DNA of 64,000 bases from Arcobacter sp. CECT 8985 (GTDB lineage: Bacteria; Campylobacterota; Campylobacteria; Campylobacterales; Arcobacteraceae): the NCBI RefSeq assembly GCF_004116495.1, contig NZ_PDKC01000007.1, positions 1-64,000 of the forward strand, in the 5' to 3' direction. The notes below the pieces were generated by a model. It was not told the DNA's origin. It did no database searches and saw nothing but the letters and a program-made list of their open reading frames with translations. Shown piece by piece: positions 45,909 to 53,553 of the stretch; the first letter of the stretch is position 1, and each line of letters begins with the position of its first letter. Position numbers and translations under genes: made by a program.

Positions 45909-46855
45909 TGAAGAAAATAGTTATTTTATTTATGTTTTTATTTTCATTTGGATTTTCAAATACATTTACACAAGTAGTAAAAAATGTATCGTTACCAAAT
46001 GCAAATGAAGCTATAAAAGATTTAAAAGCCTTAGAAAAATCATATAGTAAAGATGATTTCAAAAAATTTGTATATTCTTGGAAAAAAGTTCAAGCTTTAT
46101 ATTTAGCAGGGACAATAAATAGTGATTATATTGATGAACCAAGATATATTGATACATTTCATCAAGGTCATGAAGATATAATCCCTCAAATTAAAAGAGC
46201 GATTAAATCAACAGATAAGCCACAAATTGCACTTTTTAAAAATTCAAATAAAAGTATTAATGCAGTTGAATTTATGTTATATAAATCTGATAAAAAATTA
46301 ACAAAAAGAGAAAAAGTTTTATTATCATATATGTTAAAAGCTATAGAATCTCACTTAAAACAAATACAATCAGTATATGCAGATTATGCAAAAAACAACA
46401 AAGAAACAATTGATGAAAAAACTGGTAATGGAGCTATTATTAATACTTTGATTGATTCTACTTATAAATTAAAAGAGTGGAGAGTTGGAGAGCCTGCTGG
46501 ATTGACAATGAAATACAAAAATGACCCAGATAATAAAAGAGGTGAGTATTATTTATCTCAGCAAAGTTTCGCTGCAATTAAAGCTATTTTAGATGCACAT
46601 GAACAAGTTATTGGTGATCAAAAGTATAAAAACTTTGCGACTATGGCTATTTATAGTGGGGCTAAAAAACAAGTAATTCAAGTAAGAGATGCTATCAAAA
46701 AAGCAAAAGCAGAACTTGCAAAATTAAAAACGGATGATTTTTCTAATGCACAAAATTTATATAAAGCATTGGTAGATTTTCATAACTCTTACTATTTATC
46801 ATTGATAGAGCAACTTTCAGTTACTGCAAAAATTTTAGAAGCGGATGGTGACTAA
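45908..46855 (+). CDS. Second imelysin-family periplasmic protein
   Basis: A 315-residue protein with a cleavable signal peptide (about 1-17, FGFSN). The helical imelysin pattern is visible (KKFVYSWKKVQALYLAGTI, SFAAIKAILDAHEQVIGD). Where the first imelysin protein has GYHAIE, this one reads INAVEF. The Glu is kept and the His position is replaced by Asn, so any metal site must differ. It is shorter than the first copy by about 140 residues. It is tied to its neighbours by a 1-base overlap upstream and a 2-base gap downstream. Confidence 0.85.
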   Translation: MKKIVILFMFLFSFGFSNTFTQVVKNVSLPNANEAIKDLKALEKSYSKDDFKKFVYSWKKVQALYLAGTINSDYIDEPRYIDTFHQGHEDIIPQIKRAIKSTDKPQIALFKNSNKSINAVEFMLYKSDKKLTKREKVLLSYMLKAIESHLKQIQSVYADYAKNNKETIDEKTGNGAIINTLIDSTYKLKEWRVGEPAGLTMKYKNDPDNKRGEYYLSQQSFAAIKAILDAHEQVIGDQKYKNFATMAIYSGAKKQVIQVRDAIKKAKAELAKLKTDDFSNAQNLYKALVDFHNSYYLSLIEQLSVTAKILEADGD

Positions 46856-46857
46856 AA

Positions 46858-47763
46858 TTGGATTTCTTTGCACTTGAGTATCTAACAAATCCGAATAAAA
46901 GAGTATTTTGGGGTTTTCTTTTAAGTTCCTTTGTTATTGCACTTATTTGTGTATATATAAAAAAAGACAAAACTAAAAAGATACTTTTTTCTTCAAAGCT
47001 TTGGTGGCATCCAAGTGCAAGAGTTGATTATATATATTTTGTATTTTCATACTTTATTAAGATATTTATGATTTATCCTATTGTTGTAAGTGCAAAAACT
47101 ATAGCATTAGGAGTTAATAGTTATATGATAGAGGAGTTTGGTTTTCATAGAGCCTCTTTATTACCTTATGAAACTATTATGATTTTATACACAGTATCTT
47201 TATTTTTAGTAAGTGATTTTACAAGATATTGGACACATAGGTTTTTGCATACTATACCGTTCTTGTGGCACTTTCATAAAGTCCACCATAGTGCAAAAGT
47301 ATTAAATCCTCTTACTTTTTATAGAATTCATCCAGTGGAAAACATATTGTTTGGATTTAGATATTCTTTAAGTATAGGTATTGTTACGGGAGTTTTTATT
47401 TACTTCTTTGGTGCAATGCTAAGTGTATTTGATGTATTTGGAGTGAATATATTTATTTTTATATTTTCATTAATAGGTACAAACTTGAGACATTCACATG
47501 TAAAATTTACATATTTTACAAAGCTTGAAAAATGGCTTATCTCTCCATATATGCATCAAATACATCACAGTACAAAACATTTCGATAGAAATTATGGAGG
47601 ATATTTAGCTATTTGGGACAGATTATTTAATACTTTAACACTATCAAAAGATGTAAAAACTATGAAATTTGGATTGAGAAAAGAGCAAATGAAAGATTAT
47701 GACAGCGTAATTAAACTTATATTTACTCCATTTCTTACACTATTTAAAAGGAAACAAATATGA
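46858..47763 (+). CDS. Fatty-acid hydroxylase/sterol-desaturase family membrane protein
   Basis: A 301-residue integral membrane protein with a TTG start. The di-iron histidine boxes of the family are all present: HRFLH, HKVHH and HQIHH, with an additional RHSH. Such enzymes use a di-iron centre and oxygen to hydroxylate or desaturate lipids. It lies in the middle of a Fur-box operon of imelysins and haem proteins, which is an unusual setting. Possible roles are lipid modification, or use of the di-iron chemistry on another substrate; neither can be decided. It overlaps the next gene by 4 bases. Confidence 0.9.
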   Translation: MDFFALEYLTNPNKRVFWGFLLSSFVIALICVYIKKDKTKKILFSSKLWWHPSARVDYIYFVFSYFIKIFMIYPIVVSAKTIALGVNSYMIEEFGFHRASLLPYETIMILYTVSLFLVSDFTRYWTHRFLHTIPFLWHFHKVHHSAKVLNPLTFYRIHPVENILFGFRYSLSIGIVTGVFIYFFGAMLSVFDVFGVNIFIFIFSLIGTNLRHSHVKFTYFTKLEKWLISPYMHQIHHSTKHFDRNYGGYLAIWDRLFNTLTLSKDVKTMKFGLRKEQMKDYDSVIKLIFTPFLTLFKRKQI

Positions 47764-48917
47764 ATAATTATATAAAAATATTGGGATGTTCTTTAATTGC
47801 ATTACTTATTAGTGGGTGTAATAGTGCTTCTATGAGCAAAGAACAATTAGCAAAAATACAATTACAAAAAGAAAGATTAGGGAAAGTTCTTTTCTTTGAT
47901 AAAAACTTATCAAAAAACAGAACGGAGAGTTGTTCTACTTGCCATAATCCACAAACTGGATTTGTAGATAATAGAGATAATGGTGTTAATAAAATGGCAT
48001 CTTTAGGAGATGATAATAAATCAATTGGAGATAGACAAGCTCCAACAGCAACATATGCAAAATACTCTCCTAAGTTTCACTATGATGCTAAGAAAAAAGA
48101 GTATATTGGTGGTCAATTTTGGGATGGAAGAGCACCAACTTTAGCAGATCAAGCTGGAGCACCACCTCTTAATCCAGCAGAAATGGGAATGCCAGATAAA
48201 AAATCTATAATAAATAGAGTAAAAGAAAATGAATATTATGTAAAACAATTCAAAGAGATTTATGGAGATCATATCTTTGAATCAAACGATAAAGCTTATA
48301 CAGCATTAACAAAAGTAATTGAAGCATTTGAAATGACTAAAGAGTTTGCACCATTTGATTCTAAATATGATAGATATTTAGAAGGAAAATATGATTTAAC
48401 TCCATTAGAAGATTTAGGAAAATCAATCTTCTTCTCAAACAATAACAACTCTTGCGCTAATTGTCATGTATTAAGAGGTGAAGACAAAAAATATGAAACT
48501 TTTACGAACTATGAGTATCATAATATTGGAACACCAATAAATAATAAACTAAGAGCAAAAAATGGTGTAAAAGCAATAGATAATGGACTTTTAAATAATC
48601 CAGAAGTTACAGATGTAAAACAAAAAGGTAAATATAAAGTACCAACACTTAGAAATGTAGCAGTAACAGCACCATATATGCATAATGGAGTATTTAAAGA
48701 CCTTAGAACTGTAATAGAGTTCTATGACAAATATAACAATACAAAAAGAAAAATAAATCCAGAAACAGGTAAACCTTGGGCTGAACCAGAAGTTGAATCA
48801 ACAATTGCAAAAGAGAAATTAAAAGCAAAAAGACTATCAGATAGAAAAGTAGATGCTTTAGTGGCATTTCTTAAATTACTTACAGATAAAAGATACGAAC
48901 ACCTACTAAAAAAATAA
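47760..48917 (+). CDS. Di-haem cytochrome c peroxidase/MauG-family lipoprotein
   Basis: A 385-residue periplasmic lipoprotein (lipobox LISGC, C20). Two haem c sites are present, CSTCH (58-62) and CANCH (232-236), with the family blocks LGKVLFFDKNLS, DRQAPTATYA, FWDGRAPTLADQA, the AYTALTKVIEAFE helix and VPTLRNVAVTAPYMHNGVF. This is the bacterial cytochrome c peroxidase/MauG superfamily. Classical members reduce hydrogen peroxide; MauG-type members modify protein side chains. It ends the five-gene Fur-box operon, and a terminator follows. Confidence 0.93.
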   Translation: MNNYIKILGCSLIALLISGCNSASMSKEQLAKIQLQKERLGKVLFFDKNLSKNRTESCSTCHNPQTGFVDNRDNGVNKMASLGDDNKSIGDRQAPTATYAKYSPKFHYDAKKKEYIGGQFWDGRAPTLADQAGAPPLNPAEMGMPDKKSIINRVKENEYYVKQFKEIYGDHIFESNDKAYTALTKVIEAFEMTKEFAPFDSKYDRYLEGKYDLTPLEDLGKSIFFSNNNNSCANCHVLRGEDKKYETFTNYEYHNIGTPINNKLRAKNGVKAIDNGLLNNPEVTDVKQKGKYKVPTLRNVAVTAPYMHNGVFKDLRTVIEFYDKYNNTKRKINPETGKPWAEPEVESTIAKEKLKAKRLSDRKVDALVAFLKLLTDKRYEHLLKK

Positions 48918-48925
48918 CATTGTGA

Positions 48926-48960
48926 GAAAAAGTTTCATATTTTGAAACTTTTTCTTCATT
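48926..48960 (+). terminator. Terminator of the imelysin operon
   Basis: An 11-bp perfect stem (GAAAAAGTTTC and GAAACTTTTTC) with a 7-base loop is followed by TTCATTTT. It lies 8 bases after the stop codon of the peroxidase gene. Confidence 0.8.
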
Positions 48961-49040
48961 TTATAAATAACAATATTTTTTAAGATTTTTAAAACCCTTT
49001 GTCTTATATACTATTTGTATAAATTATTTTGGAGATAATT

Positions 49041-49748
49041 ATGAGTAAAAAAAGAGTATTAATAACAGGTGGAAATAAAGGAATTGGTCTTGCAATTTCA
49101 AGAGCTATGCTTGAACTTGGGCATGAGATTATAATCGTCGCAAGAGAGTTTACTACTTGTCCTTTAATTGGGGTAAAAGATGTAACTGCTATTGAGTGTG
49201 ATTTATCAAAACTAGATACAATACCAGCACTTGCAAAAGAAGTTGGAGATATTGATATATTGATTAACAATGCAGGTTATATGCAACCAAAATATACTTA
49301 TGATAATTATCCAGAAGAAGCAAGAGATGCTATTATGAATGTTGATTTGTATGCTCCTGTTGAGCTTATGAATATTTTTTGTAAACATATGAAAAAACAA
49401 AAATTTGGAAGAATAGTAAACACTGCTTCAATAGCAGGTCAAGTTGGTCATCCTGATATTTGGTATGGGATTGCTAAAGCTGGACTTATTAATGCTACTA
49501 AAATATATGGAAAACTTCTAGGTTCTCATGGTATTACAGTAAATTGTGTAGCTCCAAGCCCAACAGAAACAGACATGCAAAAAGACAACTCAGAAGAAAG
49601 AAAAAAAGAGTTTAAAAAGTCAGTTAGTACAGGTAGATTTGCCGAACCAGAAGAGGTTGCAAAAACAATAGTTTGGCTAGCAACTGATAGTCCAGAGTAT
49701 ATAAATGGGACTTGTATTGATATAAATGACTGCTCTTATGCACGATAA
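49041..49748 (+). CDS. Short-chain dehydrogenase/reductase
   Basis: I place the start at the ATG at 49041, seven bases after GGAG; the in-frame TTG at 49029 overlaps that ribosome site. The protein has 235 residues with cofactor motif TGGNKGIG (9-16), INNAGY, the catalytic Ser in NTASIAG and Y142-x3-K146 in WYGIAKAG. The ending PEYINGTCIDIND is typical of the FabG-like SDR group. The substrate is unknown. A hairpin terminator follows. Confidence 0.88.
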   Translation: MSKKRVLITGGNKGIGLAISRAMLELGHEIIIVAREFTTCPLIGVKDVTAIECDLSKLDTIPALAKEVGDIDILINNAGYMQPKYTYDNYPEEARDAIMNVDLYAPVELMNIFCKHMKKQKFGRIVNTASIAGQVGHPDIWYGIAKAGLINATKIYGKLLGSHGITVNCVAPSPTETDMQKDNSEERKKEFKKSVSTGRFAEPEEVAKTIVWLATDSPEYINGTCIDINDCSYAR

Positions 49749-49756
49749 TTACAATT

Positions 49757-49786
49757 TAGATTTTTAGAAACTTTTTCTAGAAATCT
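49757..49786 (+). terminator. Terminator after the SDR gene
   Basis: AGATTTTTAGAAA and TTTCTAGAAATCT form a 13-base imperfect stem (one wobble) with a 4-base loop, followed by a T-rich stretch. Confidence 0.65.
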
Positions 49787-49872
49787 GAATTTTTCTTTTC
49801 TTTTTACTTTTAGTGTAGCTTTATAATAATTATTTTATAATATATTTAATTTTATAACAAATAGGGTCTAAT

Positions 49873-51207
49873 ATGTTATATAGAGTGTTTATATTGTTTT
49901 TTCTTATTGTTGAAAGTCTTTTTTCTCAAGAGAATAAACAAATAGTAGATTTAACACATCTATATAAAAAAGCATTGGAACAAAACTTCACTATAATTGT
50001 AAAAAATAACAACATAATAATAAACAACAAACAAAAATTTTCTATAAACAAAGATAAATCAGAGTGTATAATAGGTTTGTATTGTCAAGGCAATTACAAC
50101 TCAATGTTAGTTTTAGAACAACTTGTAAAAAGACATTATAAAGAATCAAAAACTAAAAAGAATAAATTATTATTGGATATGTTTTATGAAAATAAAGCTA
50201 AAAAGTTAGATGCTGTACTTTTATTTCAATTATCACTAATATATTTTGATACTTTAAAATTACAAAAAAACAAAGATTTATTACAAGAAAGAATCTATCT
50301 TATAAAAGATAATATGAAAATATCTAAAAAAAGAGAAAAAAGTGGAATAAAACAAGATAAAGATTTAAAAAAGTGGAATGTTGAATTAAAAAATGTAAAA
50401 AATGATCTATTAAAAGTAAAAGAAAAAATTCTTAAAAATAAAACTAGTCTATCCTATCTTACAAATAGCAATATAAAAAACAAAAAATTAAAAGATTATT
50501 TCATTGATAGTGAAGAGTTTAAGATACTAAATGAAACTATTGCTTTTTATATAAATAATAAAGAAAAATTTGATTCTATTAGTTCAAAATTGTCAAATGA
50601 AATTATACAAAATGATAAAGAAATTAAGATATTAAACTCTTTAATTGAACATAAATCAAAAGTAGTAAAAAAAAGTAATAAATATGAAAAACAATTAAAA
50701 GAAAAAAGTCAAAAGAATATACAAGAAGGTAAAAACCTAACAAAAGAGCATAAACCATGGAGTAGTGAGAAATTTGATAAAATTATTCAAGAAAAGCTTT
50801 CTGTTTATATGAATGCAAAAATAACAAATAAGACAGTACAAAATAAATCAGAACTTCAAAACTTGATATATACTTTGTCAAATAAAAAAATAAAAATAAA
50901 AAAGAAAATATATGATATTTTAAAAAAAGTTTTATCTTCATATAAAACAATTAATAATACCTACATATCAAGTATTACAACTAGAAATAATTTTATAGGA
51001 ATAAAGAAGTTATATGACAGATCAAAAATTGATATGAAAGTTTTACTTGATTCTCAAAATAGTATGATAATTTCAAATCAAAATAGATATAGTTCAATAT
51101 ATGATTATTTGGAAAATATTTTGATGCTATATTATGATGCAGGAAGTTTAAATATTATTTATGATAAAAATGAAAAATCTAAGTTTGAAACTAAGATTTT
51201 TCGTTAG
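49873..51207 (+). CDS. Divergent TolC-like exported coiled-coil protein
   Basis: A 444-residue protein with a signal peptide (about 1-19). The start of the mature protein (IVDLTHLYKKALEQNFTI) and the end (KVLLDSQNSMIISNQNRYSSIYDYLENILMLYYDAGSL) resemble the helices of outer-membrane efflux proteins. In between lies very Lys/Asn-rich helical sequence with no convincing barrel strands, and a long charged segment (about 250-310). It may be a degenerate or specialised TolC relative. No pump or adaptor gene adjoins it. It converges on an EamA transporter gene and overlaps its end by 17 bases. Confidence 0.6.
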   Translation: MLYRVFILFFLIVESLFSQENKQIVDLTHLYKKALEQNFTIIVKNNNIIINNKQKFSINKDKSECIIGLYCQGNYNSMLVLEQLVKRHYKESKTKKNKLLLDMFYENKAKKLDAVLLFQLSLIYFDTLKLQKNKDLLQERIYLIKDNMKISKKREKSGIKQDKDLKKWNVELKNVKNDLLKVKEKILKNKTSLSYLTNSNIKNKKLKDYFIDSEEFKILNETIAFYINNKEKFDSISSKLSNEIIQNDKEIKILNSLIEHKSKVVKKSNKYEKQLKEKSQKNIQEGKNLTKEHKPWSSEKFDKIIQEKLSVYMNAKITNKTVQNKSELQNLIYTLSNKKIKIKKKIYDILKKVLSSYKTINNTYISSITTRNNFIGIKKLYDRSKIDMKVLLDSQNSMIISNQNRYSSIYDYLENILMLYYDAGSLNIIYDKNEKSKFETKIFR

Positions 51208-52102
51208 TTAATTGCTTTTTTTTGAAAATTTTAATATTGTTTAATATCTTTACTGCAAATAAAGTCATGATTGTTCCTATAACAATCGATGGGCTGATTT
51301 CTTCTTTTAAAAATATTGCACTAAATGAAATGGCAAACACTGGAACTAAAAATATAAAAGTACTTACTTCATTTGCTCCTAGTTTTTCAATACCAATAAA
51401 ATATATTGTTGTTGCAAAAGTTGTAGAAATAACAGAAACAATAAACATATTAATCCAAAATACTGAATCAAAACTACTAAAATTAATAGCAGAAAAATCT
51501 ACAAAAAATACTGCAGCTATTATAGACATAATAACATACATATAAAATGAAAATACCATTGGAGAAGTATTTGTACTTTTAGAACTAACAATAGTAACCA
51601 ATGCCCAAAGTAATGAACCACATAAAAAGTATAAGTTATGAGCAGTAAATACCTCTTGCATATTAAATGTCCAAACATGAAGTATAGTAAGTACTCCAAA
51701 TCCTCCGATTATCAATGCAAATACATCTTTTTTCTGTATTTTTCTTTTATAAAATAGTGCCATTAATATAAAAGTATTTATTGGTATTAGAGTTGTTACT
51801 AATGCTCCACCTAAACTTGCAGTACCATATTTTGTTCCAAGAAAGTAGCATTTCATATATGCAATCATTAAAATAGAAGCAATGATACATAATATAAGAC
51901 TTTTTTTACTAATATAAAAATACTTTTTATAATATACTAAAATAGGTGCTAAAGTAATAATAGTAAAAAAGTTTCTAAAAACAATCATTTCGTATTCATT
52001 TATATATGAACTAAGAACCTTTGCATTAACCCAAGATGCTCCCCATCCAGACATTGCAAGTATCATTAATATATAAAATATATTTTTATTTTTTTGTGTC
52101 AT
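51191..52102 (-). CDS. EamA/DMT-superfamily transporter
   Basis: A 303-residue protein with ten hydrophobic segments in two homologous halves of five. EamA features include the GWGASWVNAKVLSSYINEYEMIVFRNFFTI start, the TKYGTASLGGALVTTLIPI end of the first half, and IEKLGANEVSTFIFLVPVFA in the second half. Likely an exporter of metabolites or amino acids; the substrate is unknown. It lies 49 bases downstream of the Zur-like gene on the same strand, so a link with zinc control is possible but unproven. Confidence 0.88.
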   Translation of the reverse strand: MTQKNKNIFYILMILAMSGWGASWVNAKVLSSYINEYEMIVFRNFFTIITLAPILVYYKKYFYISKKSLILCIIASILMIAYMKCYFLGTKYGTASLGGALVTTLIPINTFILMALFYKRKIQKKDVFALIIGGFGVLTILHVWTFNMQEVFTAHNLYFLCGSLLWALVTIVSSKSTNTSPMVFSFYMYVIMSIIAAVFFVDFSAINFSSFDSVFWINMFIVSVISTTFATTIYFIGIEKLGANEVSTFIFLVPVFAISFSAIFLKEEISPSIVIGTIMTLFAVKILNNIKIFKKKQLTNEKS

Positions 52103-52151
52103 AATAATCTCTCATATTTAAAAATTTAATTTGAATATATTAATTGTAAGG

Positions 52152-52520
52152 TTATTTATTTAGACAGTTAGAACAGATTCCTTTGATAATTATATTATCA
52201 ATTTTGTGATTTGGAATTTTAAAATCCATTTTTTCTGGAATACACTCTATTGCTGAGCATTTTGTACAAATGAAATGTGCATGGGGATTGTTTTGTATTT
52301 CATAGTATCTTTTCTTATCATTTGATTCGAAACTATTTACAATTCCTTCTTCTTCAAATTTTGTGATATTTCTATAAAATGTTGCTTTATCCATTGATAA
52401 ACTATTTTTTATATCATCATAACACAGAGGTTTACTAGAATTATTAAATATCTCTAAGATTGCTCTTCTAGCAGTTGTAAGTTTTAAATTTTTATTATCT
52501 ACTAATTTTTCTATATTCAT
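52152..52520 (-). CDS. Fur-family regulator, probably Zur
   Basis: A 122-residue winged-helix regulator. The DNA-binding half contains LTTARRAILEIF and KATFYRNITKFEEEGIV. The dimer half has structural zinc cysteines C85-x2-C88 and C116-x2-C119 and a metal-sensing His cluster (NPHAHFIC). It is short for Fur (about 140-155). It diverges from a ZnuA-like gene, and the shared promoter region has two matching palindromes. On these grounds it is called Zur rather than Fur or PerR; sequence alone does not settle the metal. Confidence 0.82.
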   Translation of the reverse strand: MNIEKLVDNKNLKLTTARRAILEIFNNSSKPLCYDDIKNSLSMDKATFYRNITKFEEEGIVNSFESNDKKRYYEIQNNPHAHFICTKCSAIECIPEKMDFKIPNHKIDNIIIKGICSNCLNK

Positions 52521-52563
52521 AAGAGTGATTATATCAATTTTTTATTAAATTTCCATTATTTAA

Positions 52564-52580
52564 TTGCGACTAAGTTGCAA
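52564..52580. promoter_or_regulatory. Palindromic operator 1 (probable Zur site)
   Basis: TTGCGACT-A-AGTTGCAA is a near-perfect palindrome with one mismatch, in the divergent region between the Fur-family gene and znuA. It lies just upstream of the TATAAT at 52592-52597. It shares the pattern TTGCnAnnnnGTTGCA with the second site. Confidence 0.65.
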
Positions 52581-52610
52581 TAAAGAAACTATATAATAAA
52601 ATTTCAAAAA

Positions 52611-52625
52611 TGCAACACGATTGCA
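52611..52625. promoter_or_regulatory. Palindromic operator 2 (probable Zur site)
   Basis: TGCAA-CACGA-TTGCA is an inverted repeat whose reverse complement reads TTGCAATCGTGTTGCA with its flank, matching site 1 at TTGC, the A, and GTTGCA. It lies just after the expected transcription start of znuA, where a repressor would block it. Confidence 0.65.
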
Positions 52626-52644
52626 AAAAAAATAGGAGAATTTA

Positions 52645-53553
52645 ATGAAAAAACTTTTTATTTTACTTCTTGCATTTAGTACTTTTGTACTTGCAAAAGA
52701 GGTTACTGTAAGTATTATTCCACAAAAATATTTTGTAGAAAAAATTGCAAAAGATAAAATATCAGTAAATGTTATGGTTAGACCAGGTTTTGAACCTGCA
52801 ACGTACGAACCAAAATCATCTCAAATGAGAAAACTTTCTAATTCAGATGCATATTTTGCTATTGGAGTACCATTTGAAAAAGTATGGTTAGAAAAATTTA
52901 AAAATGCAAATAAAAATCTTTTAATTGTAAATACTCAAGATGGTATAACTAAAATAAAAATGGCTGCACATCATCACCATGATGCAGATCATGAAGAACA
53001 CGAAGACCATGACCATGATGCAGATCATGAAGAGCATGAAGATCACGATGCACATGAACATACAGGATTGGATCCACATATTTGGTTAGATCCATTACTT
53101 GTTAAAGTACAAGCAAAAAATATTTATAAAACACTTGTAAAAATTGATGCAAAAAATAAAGATTTTTATAGAAAAAATTATGAAAATTTTATTTTGGAAA
53201 TTGATTCACTTTATTTAAAAATCAAAAATATTCTTAAACCTGTAAAAGGTAAAGCATTTATGGTATTTCATCCTGCTTGGGGATATTTTGCAAAAAGATT
53301 TGATTTACAACAAATTCCTATTGAAGTTGAAGGTAAAAACCCAAAACCAAGTCAATTAGCTCATTTGATTGATGAGGCAAAAGAACATAATATAAAAGTT
53401 GTATTTGTTGCACCTGAGTTTTCTCAAAAAAGTGCTAAAATAATTGCAAAAAGTATTAATGGTGTTGCTATACCAATGAGTCCTTTACATGAAGATTGGG
53501 AAAAATCTCTAATTAATACTGCTAAACAAATTGTTGATTCATATAAAAAATAA
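52645..53553 (+). CDS. znuA: ZnuA-like zinc-binding periplasmic protein with His-rich loop
   Basis: A 302-residue metal-binding protein of the cluster A-I family (ZnuA/TroA type). A signal peptide (about 1-17) precedes VSIIPQKYFVEKIAKD. The His-rich loop (about 108-143) is made of a tandem 12-residue repeat (HDADHEEHEDHD twice). Next come the metal-site blocks GLDPHIWLDP, VFHPAWGYFAKRF and a late Glu/Asp region. The loop and the divergent Zur-like gene argue for zinc. No ZnuB permease or ZnuC ATPase lies nearby; the next gene, starting at its stop codon, is a NicO-type permease. Confidence 0.88.
   Translation: MKKLFILLLAFSTFVLAKEVTVSIIPQKYFVEKIAKDKISVNVMVRPGFEPATYEPKSSQMRKLSNSDAYFAIGVPFEKVWLEKFKNANKNLLIVNTQDGITKIKMAAHHHHDADHEEHEDHDHDADHEEHEDHDAHEHTGLDPHIWLDPLLVKVQAKNIYKTLVKIDAKNKDFYRKNYENFILEIDSLYLKIKNILKPVKGKAFMVFHPAWGYFAKRFDLQQIPIEVEGKNPKPSQLAHLIDEAKEHNIKVVFVAPEFSQKSAKIIAKSINGVAIPMSPLHEDWEKSLINTAKQIVDSYKK
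52978..53049 (+). repeat. Tandem 36-bp repeat in the His-rich loop of znuA
   Basis: Two adjacent 36-bp units (52978-53013 and 53014-53049) encode the same 12 residues, HDADHEEHEDHD, with a few silent differences. Duplication of this unit lengthened the metal-binding loop, and copy number may vary among strains. Confidence 0.85.

Noticed and set aside
49826-49842. ATAATAATTATT-like symmetry upstream of the TolC-like gene as a Fur box.
   Set aside because: Only about 12 of 15 positions fit and the sequence is almost purely A/T, so chance is the better explanation.
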